64,000 nucleotides of DNA from the NCBI RefSeq assembly GCF_033366695.1, contig NZ_JAOBTQ010000001.1:186001-250000 (forward strand), written 5' to 3'. Numbering within the stretch: the first letter of the stretch is position 1; each line of letters starts with the position of its first letter. The stretch is from Streptomyces sp. SCL15-4. GTDB lineage: Bacteria; Actinomycetota; Actinomycetes; Streptomycetales; Streptomycetaceae. Made by a program: the position numbers and the translations under genes. The notes under the pieces were generated by a model that was given only the letters and a program-made list of their open reading frames with translations, had not been told where the DNA came from and ran no database searches. Shown in pieces: positions 36,353 through 44,175 of this stretch.

Positions 36353-37641
36353 CGAACGAACGAAGGATGCCGATGACCTCGCCCGCACAGCGCTGCTGCC
36401 CGCATCTGGCAGGCGTCCCCGACGCCGACCACACCCTCGGGCCCGACTTCGTCCAGGACCCCTTCCCCGCCCTCGACCGGCTGCGGACCGAAGGCCCGGT
36501 GCACCTGGTCACGCTGCCCAACGGCGCCGAACGCTGGCTCGTCACACGCCATGACGACGTGATCCAGGCCCTTGAGGACCTCAGGCTGAGCAACGAACTC
36601 GGCCGCGGTCTCCAGCAGAGCCTGCCGCCCGAGCCGCTGCCGCCGCGCGCCCAGGTCAGCCTGCGTACCACGCAGCTCCTCGGCCGCGCGATGGCCAACC
36701 TCGACCCGCCGGACCACGACCGCCTGCGCAAGCTCATCGTCCGGGGGTTCAGCGCGAGGCGCGTCGAGGGGCTGCGCGACCGCATCCAGCACAGCGCGGA
36801 CGAACTGTTCGACGCGCTGGGAGACGCGCCCGAGTTCGACCTGGTCGAAACGGTGGCGAACCGGCTGCCCATCGCGGTGATCTGCGAGCTGCTGGGCGTG
36901 CCGGCCACCGACACCGGACTCTTCCGCACCGCCGCCTCCGTGGTCGGCGGCCATATCCCCGACGACGAGACCGCCCTGCGCGTCGTCGCGGCTCTCGACG
37001 AGTTCGACGCCTACGTACGCGAACTGATCGACGCCCGCCGCGTCACGCCGCAGGCCGACCTCATCAGCGCCCTCGTCACCGCCGAGGCGGACGGCGAACG
37101 CCTGACGGAGGACGAACTCGTCAGCATGGTCGGGATCGTCCTCTTCGGCGGCTACGAACCCTCCGCACAACTGATCGGCAACGCCCTGGTCGCGCTGTTG
37201 CAGCACCCTGACCAACTCGCCGCCGTACGAGCCGACTTCGGCCTCATCCCGGCCGTGATCGAGGAGACGATGCGGTACGACGGTCCGGTCACGCCGGGAC
37301 TGAGCCGCTACGCCCTGGAAGACGTGGAGATCGGCGGCACGACCATCCCCAAGGGCTCCTACGTCATTGTCGGCACCGCCTCCGCCAACCGCGACCCCGA
37401 GCGCTGGCCGGACCCGGCGACGTTCGACATCGGACGGTCGTTCACGGCGCGTTCGCTGGGATTCGGCCACGGACTGCACTACTGCGTGGGAGCACGCCTC
37501 GCCTCCCTGGAGGTGGAGATCGTGATAGCCACCGCGCTGCGCCGCTACCCCCGCCTGCGCCTGGCCGTCCCGGCGGCGGAGCTGGAGCGCCGGCCGGGAT
37601 CCGTGCGCGGCCTGCGCGCGATCCCGTTGCGGGTCGACTGA
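36349..37641 (+). CDS. Cytochrome P450 of the biosynthetic operon
   Basis: The 430-aa bacterial P450 has heme motif FGHGLHYCVGARLA with axial C379, the ExxR motif EETMRY, and an I-helix reading LFGGYEPSAQL. In most family members the oxygen-activating I-helix is AGxxTT; here the Thr position is Ser. It is coupled to the MFS gene by ATGA and is the last gene of the operon, so it most likely tailors the peptide or polyketide product. P450s also occur in the characterised epoxyketone clusters. Redox partners are not encoded nearby. Confidence 0.92.
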   Translation: MTNERRMPMTSPAQRCCPHLAGVPDADHTLGPDFVQDPFPALDRLRTEGPVHLVTLPNGAERWLVTRHDDVIQALEDLRLSNELGRGLQQSLPPEPLPPRAQVSLRTTQLLGRAMANLDPPDHDRLRKLIVRGFSARRVEGLRDRIQHSADELFDALGDAPEFDLVETVANRLPIAVICELLGVPATDTGLFRTAASVVGGHIPDDETALRVVAALDEFDAYVRELIDARRVTPQADLISALVTAEADGERLTEDELVSMVGIVLFGGYEPSAQLIGNALVALLQHPDQLAAVRADFGLIPAVIEETMRYDGPVTPGLSRYALEDVEIGGTTIPKGSYVIVGTASANRDPERWPDPATFDIGRSFTARSLGFGHGLHYCVGARLASLEVEIVIATALRRYPRLRLAVPAAELERRPGSVRGLRAIPLRVD

Positions 37642-37734
37642 GCGAAGACGGTCCGCGGGGCCGAGGCGTCAGGCGGTGCGACCAGGACCGTCCGGGGCGA
37701 GTCGCCGGATCGGCACCAAGCGTTCCGGCGGTCT

Positions 37735-37910
37735 GAAGACCAGGTTGCGGTTGGTACAGCCGGACGATGCGAAGTAGGCCGTCACACCGCAAGCGGCAGT
37801 CGCGCAGGATCTTCCTCGCCTGCGCGGCGCCGGTGCGGCATCACCAGGCCGGTGTCCGGGTAGCCGCCGTCGGCGAGCGTCATGGCGTTGCCGACCGTGG
37901 CCTTCGCGGT
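37735..37910 (-). pseudogene. IS5-family transposase C-terminal remnant
   Basis: Two pieces of a DDE transposase C-terminus lie in different frames: MTLADGGYPDTGLVMPHRR (about 37823-37880), then after a deletion ARKILRDCRLRCDGL (about 37775-37822). In intact IS5-type elements a VRARVEHxFARMK segment separates them; it is missing. No terminal repeats were found. Confidence 0.6.
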
Positions 37911-37917
37911 TGAGCTC

Positions 37918-38075
37918 CGCTGGAACTCTGGTGCCGCCATCGCATTTTCGTAAGCAGCGCGGGCAACGAGTCCCATGCTCTGGAGTTTCTCCGCGGCGAG
38001 ACTGACCGTCGAAGGATCGCAGCGAAGGCGAGCCGCCATCTCCCGCTTCGTCGGCGGGCTACCTGGCAGGCTGGG
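37918..38075 (-). pseudogene. MarR-type regulator winged-helix remnant
   Basis: An isolated winged-helix fragment, PTKREMAARLRCDPSTVSLA followed by EKLQSMGLVAR, matches the DNA-recognition part of MarR regulators. It lacks the flanking dimerisation helices and runs directly into transposase-like sequence. The combination looks like insertion-driven decay at the edge of the biosynthetic cluster. Confidence 0.5.
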
Positions 38076-38212
38076 TGAACGCGGGCTTACTCCGGCGCGC
38101 CGGTAGGCCTCGTCGTGCGGCACGCCGACGTCCTCGCCCCGGGCCTGCCGCCCGCGATAGGCGGCCGGCTTCGGCGGAGCTGAGGCATCGGCTTTGATCC
38201 GCCGGACACTCC

Positions 38213-38500
38213 TCAGCGGAGCTTGCCGCGGCCACCCGCAGGGGAGGAACCCGCGCGGCGCCCCGTGCTCGCGCGGCGCCTCGCGCGCGGCCGACGGGGC
38301 TCGTCCTCCAGGCCGGCGGCGCGCCGGGCCAACTCGCCGAGCTTCGCCTCGGACAGCCCGGACCATTCGACGGCTTCCCGGGCGGCGGCCTGGCAGTCGG
38401 GGCGGGAGCAGTGCGCCGGCGACGGGGCGGGGCCGGACGACGGGTTCTCGGGTGGCAGGTAGGTGGCCGCGCATCCGATGCACACGTAGATCGGTCGCAT
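38213..38500 (-). CDS. Small Cys-rich hypothetical protein
   Basis: The 95-aa protein begins MRPIYVCIGCAATYLPPE and has a CxxC near the N-terminus and a second pair in CSRPDC (about 31-36), suggesting a small zinc-binding knuckle. The C-terminal third is a very basic Arg/Gly tail (RRPRARRRASTGRR). It lies 16 bp after an even smaller zinc-knuckle gene on the same strand, with GGAG ahead of its ATG. Its function is unknown; nucleic-acid binding is a guess from charge. Confidence 0.6.
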   Translation of the reverse strand: MRPIYVCIGCAATYLPPENPSSGPAPSPAHCSRPDCQAAAREAVEWSGLSEAKLGELARRAAGLEDEPRRPRARRRASTGRRAGSSPAGGRGKLR

Positions 38501-38516
38501 AAGGTGGTCTCCTCTG

Positions 38517-38684
38517 CTAGCTGCTGCCGCTGCCGTGGCATGTCGAGCAGGGCCCGGTCCACGAGCGGACGACGGGCGTCTGGTTGCCGTGCGCGTCCGT
38601 CTCCACCGTGTGCTCGGTGTGTTCGGTGACTCCGCTCCCACCGCACGCACCGCAGTGCTGCTCTCCAGGCATGTACGCCAGCAT
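38517..38684 (-). CDS. 55-aa DnaJ-type zinc-finger (CxxCxGxG) protein
   Basis: The 55-codon gene encodes a protein with two CxxCxGxG knuckles, CGACGGSG (11-18) and CSTCHGSG (46-53), joined by a polar Thr/His/Glu linker. That equals one zinc module of the DnaJ cysteine-rich domain without the J domain. A second ATG 12 bp downstream is an alternative start. It forms an operon with the Cys-rich gene 16 bp downstream. Tiny free-standing DnaJ-like knuckle proteins are common but uncharacterised in Streptomyces. Confidence 0.65.
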   Translation of the reverse strand: MLAYMPGEQHCGACGGSGVTEHTEHTVETDAHGNQTPVVRSWTGPCSTCHGSGSS

Positions 38685-38788
38685 GCCCGATCCGAAAGCC
38701 CGACGTGGGGCAGTTCACTCGTCCGGCTGATTAGGGATCTCGTCTGTCGTGGCTTGGGCGGTCTGCTTCCCCCCCCACCTTCAGCCCG

Positions 38789-38918
38789 GTGGCCGTCACC
38801 AGCAGCCTGGCGAGGTGCGAGGCCGACGGAGCGAATTCCGCCTACAGCTACTGGTACTGCTCCTACATACAGTTCCAGCCGGGGCGCCTGGGGGCTGTAC
38901 GTGGACACCGACTCGTAA
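38789..38918 (+). pseudogene. Possible frameshifted small secreted protein
   Basis: Frame one encodes CEADGANSAYSYWYCSYIQF and stays open past the G-run at 38907. The adjacent frame supplies a plausible C-terminus, WGLYVDTDS, and a TAA at 38916. A terminator hairpin follows 16 bp later. The Cys/Tyr/Trp-rich composition resembles C-termini of small secreted Streptomyces proteins, but no signal peptide is visible in frame. Confidence 0.3.
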
Positions 38919-38934
38919 GCACACGGCACTGCCC

Positions 38935-38958
38935 GGGGCCCGGCTGTTCCCGGGCCCC
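38935..38958 (+). terminator. Hairpin terminator
   Basis: A 9-bp GC stem (GGGGCCCGG at 38935-38943, CCGGGCCCC at 38950-38958) with a 6-nt loop follows the possible small secreted ORF and precedes a new signal-peptide ORF. Confidence 0.6.
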
Positions 38959-39034
38959 TTGGGGTGGGCTTCCGCAGCCGCCCCTTCAGCTCCGCGGATC
39001 GGTACTCACCCACACGACGGAAACGGGTACACAC

Positions 39035-39180
39035 ATGCGTACGCGCATGTGGCTCAGCAGCCTCACACTGGGAGCCGCCCTGGTGACAGGGGGTACTGCC
39101 ACCGCCGCGCAGGCGGCATCCACGCCCATCGACGCGAGAACGACCACCACGGCCGGTCACGCGATGCCCCAGCCCCTCTC
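39035..39180 (+). pseudogene. Signal-peptide fragment of a secreted protein
   Basis: An ATG opens a textbook signal peptide (MRTRMWLSSLTLGAALVTGG, then TATAAQAAS). About 20 residues after the cleavage site the frame loses protein character and runs antisense into the small gene at 39179-39349. The 3' part appears to be lost. No clear ribosome-binding site. Confidence 0.35.
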
Positions 39181-39349
39181 AGTGATAGTAATCCCGGTAG
39201 GCCTTCCGGCGGCCCCCGCAGAACCAATGCGGGCAGTCCAGGGTGAGGCCGGGCTGCCGGTCTGTGGGGACGCAGTCGGCCCGGCCTTCGTGGACGGCCA
39301 GCGGGCAGCGGCCGTGTTCGCCGAGGCCCCAACCGGTCTCCGCCCGCAC
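39179..39349 (-). CDS. Small Cys-containing hypothetical protein, possibly the 3' part of a frameshifted gene
   Basis: A GTG at 39349 with AGG 6 nt upstream encodes 56 aa, VRAETGWGLGEHGRCPLAVH onward, with four Cys (CP, DC, DCPHWFC) and a C-terminal RKAYRDYYH. An ATG at 39443 in another frame encodes MSDRQKGHRYLVDRTLGAGA, then EQWQLLGCEV, also protein-like. Removing one G near 39355 joins the two into a single 87-aa protein. Either the GTG start is real, or the gene carries a recent frameshift or sequence error. Confidence 0.45.
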   Translation of the reverse strand: MRAETGWGLGEHGRCPLAVHEGRADCVPTDRQPGLTLDCPHWFCGGRRKAYRDYYH

Positions 39350-39511
39350 TTCCGACCTCGCACCCGAGGAGCTGCCACTGCTCCGCGCCGGCGCCCAGCG
39401 TGCGGTCCACGAGGTAGCGGTGGCCCTTCTGCCGGTCTGACATGTCGCGCCTTGCAGACCCTTCGCGTCGACGCGGCCGGCCCCTCTTCCCTCCCGCCGT
39501 CCCGGTATCGG

Positions 39512-40756
39512 TCATCCAACCGAAGTGCGGCGGTCGGACCGCTCCGGCCGGTCCGCTGGGCGTACGGGGAGCGCAAGCAGGCCGCGGGAGCGCATGGACG
39601 GTCGTCGGCGCAGGTCGTGCGGGGGGACGGCGAGCGAGAGGCCGGGGAAGCGGTCGAAGAGCGCGGTGAGTGCGATGCCCGTCTCCATCCGGGCGAGCGG
39701 GGCGCCGAGGCAGTAGTGGATGCCGTGTCCCAGGGCCAGGTGCCCGCTGGCGTCACGTCCGATGTCCAGCCGGTCGGGGTCGGTGAAGCGGCGCGGGTCG
39801 CGGTGCGCTGCGGCGAGCGACAGCAGGACCGTCTCACCGGCCGGGATGGTGACGCCACCGATGACGATGTCCTCGGTGGGGAAACGGCGGATCGCCAGGG
39901 GCACCGGACCGTCGTAGCGCGCCAGTTCACCGATCGCCCGGTCCAGCAGACCGGCATCGGCCCGCAGCGCAGCGAGCTGCTCCGGGTGGGCCAGCAGTGC
40001 CGCGACCGCGTTGCCGATCAGGTGCACCGTGTTCTCGTACCCCGCGACCAGGATGAGGAAGGCCAGTGACATCAGCTCGTCCTCGCTGAGGCGGTCTTCC
40101 TGGTCGCGTACGGCGATCAGAGCCGACAGCAGGTCGTCGGCCGGACGGGCGCGCTTGTCGGCGATCAGCCGGGTGAAGAAGGACAGCAGACGGCCGACCG
40201 CCTCCCTGGCCCGTTCCGGCCGCGTCGGGTCGGGCGCGAACAGGGCGTCGGTCCAGGCGCGGAAGTCGGAGCGTCGGGCCTCGGGCACGCCGAGCAGGTC
40301 GCAGATCACGATGATCGGCAGCGGAGCGGCGTAGGAGGGGATCAGGTCGACCTCGTCCTGTCCCGACAGGGAGTCGAGCAGCCGGTCCGCGGTGCGCCGG
40401 ATCGGTACTCTGAGCGCTTCGACGTGCCGTGGAGTGAAAGCCTTGGCCACCATGCGCCGGATACGGGTGTGGTCCGGCGGGTCCATGTTGAGGAGGTTGG
40501 CGTCCAGCGCGGGCGGCAGGGCCATGCCCCGGTAGCCGCCCGGAGTCGCGTGGTGCTTGTCCAGGGACAGCCGGGGATCGGCGAGCGCCTGACGGACGTC
40601 GTCGTACCGTGTGACCAGCCACGCGGGAAGGCCGTCCGTGCCGGTGATCCGGTGGACCGGTCCCTCCTCCCGCAGCCGACCGTAGACGGCGTAGGGATCC
40701 TGGAACAGCTCACCGGGATCAATGGTCCGCTGCGACGGGGACGTTGGGTTGCTCAT
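39512..40756 (-). CDS. Cytochrome P450 (second)
   Basis: The 414-aa P450 has canonical motifs: I-helix LVAGYENTVHLIGNA, ExxR as ELAR, and heme loop LGHGIHYCLGAPLAR with C349. The ATG at 40756 was chosen because MSNPTSPSQRTIDPGELFQD matches the usual P450 beginning; the upstream open frame is Arg-rich and unlike protein. It stands alone and points away from its neighbours, so it may be a tailoring enzyme of the nearby cluster or an unrelated xenobiotic P450. Confidence 0.9.
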   Translation of the reverse strand: MSNPTSPSQRTIDPGELFQDPYAVYGRLREEGPVHRITGTDGLPAWLVTRYDDVRQALADPRLSLDKHHATPGGYRGMALPPALDANLLNMDPPDHTRIRRMVAKAFTPRHVEALRVPIRRTADRLLDSLSGQDEVDLIPSYAAPLPIIVICDLLGVPEARRSDFRAWTDALFAPDPTRPERAREAVGRLLSFFTRLIADKRARPADDLLSALIAVRDQEDRLSEDELMSLAFLILVAGYENTVHLIGNAVAALLAHPEQLAALRADAGLLDRAIGELARYDGPVPLAIRRFPTEDIVIGGVTIPAGETVLLSLAAAHRDPRRFTDPDRLDIGRDASGHLALGHGIHYCLGAPLARMETGIALTALFDRFPGLSLAVPPHDLRRRPSMRSRGLLALPVRPADRPERSDRRTSVG

Positions 40757-41107
40757 TGAGGCAGCTAAGCAGATCCGGTGACGCGCGCACCGAGCACCCC
40801 TCATGGCGGCTGTCCGACCGTGCGGGACAGGTCGCCGTCGCGGACGACGCAGCCGCCTGAGTACGGTCGGCCGCCGCATGGCCACCGGTGTGCGTTGGTG
40901 TCAGGTGTCGCGGGAAGCGACGCTGTCGGCCCGCGTCCGGCGCAGGTCCTGCCACGAGTCCGTCGGCAGGAAAGTCCGTTCCGTCGCCGAGGAGTTCGGG
41001 CGCCCAGGTGCGTCCGGGCAGCGGACGGGCCGGCGATCCTGCGGACGGTCTCGTCGAGAATGGTGGTCCTGGCCGCTCCGGTTTCGTGCCGGCGGCCGGC
41101 TCACGGG

Positions 41108-41467
41108 TCACGGATCCGCCCGGCGGGCCCGGGCCGCCTCGATGTCCGGGACGTGCTCTTCGGCCCAGAGCCGCACGGCACGCAGCGGGATGAGCAGAGA
41201 GCGGCCCAGTGGTGTCAGGGCGTACTCGACGCGGGGCGGGTTCTCGTCGTACTCGTGGCGGCTGACCAGACCGTCGGCTTCCAGGGAGCGCAGGGTCTCG
41301 GTCAGGACCTTCGGGGTGATGCCCCGGATATGGCCCTTCAAGTCGCTGAAGCGGCGCGGTCCTTCGTCCAGGGCGTTGACGATGAACACGGTCCAGCGGG
41401 CGCCGATACGGTGCAGCACCGTGCGGCTCGGGCAGGTCGCCGCCATCACGTTGTACGCCTTGCCCAT
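41108..41467 (-). CDS. HxlR-family transcriptional regulator
   Basis: The 119-aa winged-helix protein has the HxlR layout: Cys12 near the N-terminus (AATCPSRTVLHRIGARWTVFI), then FSDLKGHIRGITPKVLTETL and YDENPPRVEYALTPLGRSL. N-terminal Cys residues in this family often sense electrophiles or redox changes. GGGAG precedes the ATG by 5 nt. It is divergent from an SDR gene across 79 bp holding a perfect 12-bp palindrome, so it probably represses that gene and itself. Confidence 0.9.
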   Translation of the reverse strand: MGKAYNVMAATCPSRTVLHRIGARWTVFIVNALDEGPRRFSDLKGHIRGITPKVLTETLRSLEADGLVSRHEYDENPPRVEYALTPLGRSLLIPLRAVRLWAEEHVPDIEAARARRADP

Positions 41468-41489
41468 GGCCGCTCCCAGTTCCGTTGAA

Positions 41490-41513
41490 GATACCGGTAT
41501 CAAATCCATACCG
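41490..41513. promoter_or_regulatory. HxlR operator: palindrome plus extra half-site
   Basis: The perfect palindrome GATACCGGTATC (41490-41501) is followed by a further ATACCG half-site (41508-41513) in the HxlR/SDR divergent region. Position and symmetry suit a dimeric HxlR protein. Confidence 0.7.
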
Positions 41514-41546
41514 TTGCGCCCGATCCTACGAGAAGGAGCCAGAGAC

Positions 41547-42251
41547 ATGGAACGGATCCTGGTCATCGGCGGTGCACGGGCGCTCGGCGCGGCCATCGCG
41601 AGGCGTGCGGCGAAGGACGGGTACGACGTTGTCGTCGGTGCCCGCGATCTGGCCGCGGCGGAGGGGCTGGCGAGCGAGATCGGCGCCACGGCGGTGCGGG
41701 TCGACCTGCAGGAGGAGTCGACGCTCGCGGCCGCGGCGCAACGGCTGAAGGACGGCATCGACCACATCGTGACGACCGGTTCGGCGCCGCACGACGTCCG
41801 CGCCACCGAGTTGGACCGCGACAAGCTGCTGGCCGCGTTCACGGCGAAGGTGATCGGCCCGATGCTGGTGGCCAGGCATTTCGCGCCGGTCCTGCGGCCG
41901 GCCGGATCGATGGTGCTGTTCTCCGGTGTCGTCGGCTGGCGCCCCGGGCCGGGATCACTCGTCAAGGGAGTCACCAACGGCGCGGTCGAGTACGCCGCGC
42001 GCCACCTGGCGGCGGATCTGGCGCCGGTACGCGTCAATGCCGTCTCGCCCGGTGTCGTGGACTCGGGCGCATGGGACCGCCTCGGTGACGGCAAGACCGC
42101 CTTGCTGGGCAAGAGCGCGGCCGGGACCCTCGTCGGACGCCACGGCGAGGCCGACGACGTCGTCGATACGGTGATGTGGCTCCTGCGCGCGGGGTTCGTC
42201 TCCGGCGAAACGATCCACGTCGAGGGCGGCGCCCGCCACAAGACCGCCTGA
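41547..42251 (+). CDS. SDR-family protein with altered catalytic residues
   Basis: The 234-aa Rossmann protein opens MERILVIGGARALGAAIARR and ends with the SDR motifs RVNAVSPGVVDSG and SGETIHVEGG. Where classical SDRs have YxxxK, this one reads VKGVTNGAVEY, so the Tyr and Lys positions are Val and Asn; the upstream Ser (LFSGVVG) remains. It may be a non-catalytic NAD(P)-sensing protein or use other residues. GAAGGAG precedes the ATG. The divergent HxlR gene is its likely regulator. Confidence 0.88.
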   Translation: MERILVIGGARALGAAIARRAAKDGYDVVVGARDLAAAEGLASEIGATAVRVDLQEESTLAAAAQRLKDGIDHIVTTGSAPHDVRATELDRDKLLAAFTAKVIGPMLVARHFAPVLRPAGSMVLFSGVVGWRPGPGSLVKGVTNGAVEYAARHLAADLAPVRVNAVSPGVVDSGAWDRLGDGKTALLGKSAAGTLVGRHGEADDVVDTVMWLLRAGFVSGETIHVEGGARHKTA

Positions 42252-42419
42252 CGCCCGGCCGTCGGGTACTTCCCGGCGCGCGAGCGCCCGCCGGGATCCG
42301 ACGGGGAGCGGCAGACACTCGTCGGCCGGTGCCTCGCCGGTTCGGACAAGACCTCCGCGTGGCTCGACCTGATCGCCGAACTGCCCGGGGCGTCGTGGAC
42401 GGGTGGCGCGGTCGGCCGG

Positions 42420-42767
42420 TCAGATCAGGATCAGCACGGCGATGATGGCCATCAACGTGATGACTGTGCTGGCGGTGATCAGGCCGAGCCGGGCCGGTGC
42501 GTAGAGCCCGAGGTCGAGCTGACGGCCCACCGAGCGGTAGCGCATCGTGCCGTATCCGCTGATGAGGAGTCCGGCGAGCAGCATGATCGCCCCGGCGGCG
42601 ACGGCATGGATTCCGCGGTGCGGCGCGAACTTGGCCACTGCTACGCCCAGAGCGGCCATGCTGATGCCCGTGCGCAACCAGGCGAGGTAGGTCCGTTCGT
42701 TGGCCAGGTGGTCGCGGGCTCGACTGCCGGTGTTGGCGGTGGCCTGCTCGGGCGCGTCTTCGTTCAT
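42420..42767 (-). CDS. DUF202 (YidH-like) membrane protein
   Basis: The 115-aa protein has the DUF202 signature ANERTYLAWLRTGISMAALG (about 22-41), followed by two further hydrophobic segments (AAGAIMLLAGLLISGYGTM and LITASTVITLMAIIAVLIL). DUF202/YidH proteins are small inner-membrane proteins of unknown function. The ATG at 42767 follows GGAGG at 6 nt, better than the upstream start. Confidence 0.85.
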   Translation of the reverse strand: MNEDAPEQATANTGSRARDHLANERTYLAWLRTGISMAALGVAVAKFAPHRGIHAVAAGAIMLLAGLLISGYGTMRYRSVGRQLDLGLYAPARLGLITASTVITLMAIIAVLILI

Positions 42768-42867
42768 CTGCTCCTCCGCGGCGATGCTCTCGCACCGCGG
42801 CTGCCGCATTCGTGATGCGCGCCGGCCGGTCCGGGCTCCGGCTGGAGCGGTCGGCCGTGCGTCGGCG

Positions 42868-44175
42868 TCAGATTCTGCGTACAGCGGGTGGCACCCAGCG
42901 GCCGGCGAGGACCTCCGGGCGGGGCGCGTACAGGCGCAGTGTGACGCCCAGCGGGCCCGTAGGCGCGGGAAGCCAGTTGGCTTCGCGTTCGGTGCCGGGG
43001 CGGGCGTGGCTGATGAGGATGTCGAGGGAACCGTCGCCGTTGTAGCCCAGTTGATCGCGGTCGCCGAGCGCGAAGCGGTTCAGCTCGTTGGGTGCCTGGA
43101 AGCCGGCCGCGTCGTACATGGTGACCGACCAGAAGGCGGAGACCGGGGGCATGGCATCGGCGTCGAAGTGCAGCACGTAGTCGCGCTCGCCCACCAGCGG
43201 ATCTCCGTCGGCATCGACGCCGAGAACCGGATAAACGGCGTCTTCAGGCTGATTGGCGCCCAGCCCGACCATGCTGACGACGGCGCGCTGGAGGTAGTCG
43301 TTGCCGTAGACCCCGATGTTCTCCGTGACGACCGACCAGCCGTTGACCTGCCGTCCCAACGAGGTGCGGGCGGCCGGCATCTGCTGTTGGGCCTCGTCGA
43401 CGCCCGCCTGGATCTCTCCGAGTTGCTCCGCGGTGAAGCCGCCGTCCATGAAGGAGCGCCCGGGGACGAGACCGAGACCGGCGATGCGGGCCAGGACGGA
43501 GAAGTCCGTGGCGTGTGGGGGGTGCACGCGCAGCAGCTCGGCGCCGCGGCGGAAGAACTCGACGGCGCTGAGCCCGTTGACGAAGGAGAGCGGCTCCTTG
43601 GTCGCGGGTTCGGTGTGCCGCTCCGGCTCACCGGGTGCCGGCGTGCGCGGGGTGACCGTGTAGCCGTCCTGGATCGCGTTGACGAACCCGTAGTCGTCGG
43701 CGCCGTTGGTCTGCGTCCGGCCGATGACCCATACGTACGGCGTCGGCGCCTGGATGACCGTGGCGTCCTGGGGATCCGCGACCTGGCCATCAGGCGCCAC
43801 AAGGGTGTAGCGCTGCGGGCCGGTACCCGTCGTGCGCTTGCCCGGCGCGGCGAACACGTCCGTCCACATGTCGAGCATGGGCAGCAGGAAGTACCTGTCC
43901 TCGGTGTCCTGTACGGACACGTCGACCGGTCCGTGGGTCAGGTCCAGCCAGGCGGCGGAATAGAGGGTGTCGAAGTTCGGGCGCACCACGAGACGGAAGT
44001 CCGCGGACGGGAACGCACGGATATGGTGGAACTGGTTGGGCGGCCCGAGCCCGGGTTCGAGACCCGCCGGCACGCTCACACATTGTTGGCGCGTGACGTC
44101 CATCGTCACCAGCGGATACAAGTAGACGTAGGCCTCACGGCCCAGAGTCCGCAGGTCATCGGCCGGCTTCGTCAT
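42868..44175 (-). CDS. DUF1254/DUF1214 domain protein
   Basis: The 435-aa protein has an N-terminal DUF1254 part (about 8-160; YVYLYPLVTMDVTRQQ, RPNFDTLYSAAWLDL, DRYFLLPMLDMWTDVFAAPG) and a C-terminal DUF1214 part (about 310-430; AFWSVTMYDAAGFQAPN, LPAPTGPLGVTLRLYAP). The family is widespread in actinobacteria without an assigned reaction. No signal peptide is evident after the ATG at 44175, chosen for GGAG about 9 nt upstream. Confidence 0.88.
   Translation of the reverse strand: MTKPADDLRTLGREAYVYLYPLVTMDVTRQQCVSVPAGLEPGLGPPNQFHHIRAFPSADFRLVVRPNFDTLYSAAWLDLTHGPVDVSVQDTEDRYFLLPMLDMWTDVFAAPGKRTTGTGPQRYTLVAPDGQVADPQDATVIQAPTPYVWVIGRTQTNGADDYGFVNAIQDGYTVTPRTPAPGEPERHTEPATKEPLSFVNGLSAVEFFRRGAELLRVHPPHATDFSVLARIAGLGLVPGRSFMDGGFTAEQLGEIQAGVDEAQQQMPAARTSLGRQVNGWSVVTENIGVYGNDYLQRAVVSMVGLGANQPEDAVYPVLGVDADGDPLVGERDYVLHFDADAMPPVSAFWSVTMYDAAGFQAPNELNRFALGDRDQLGYNGDGSLDILISHARPGTEREANWLPAPTGPLGVTLRLYAPRPEVLAGRWVPPAVRRI

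Noticed and set aside
15151..37641. MbtH-like protein or phosphopantetheinyl transferase within the cluster
   Set aside because: Searched by eye for their hallmark motifs and found neither; they are presumably encoded elsewhere.
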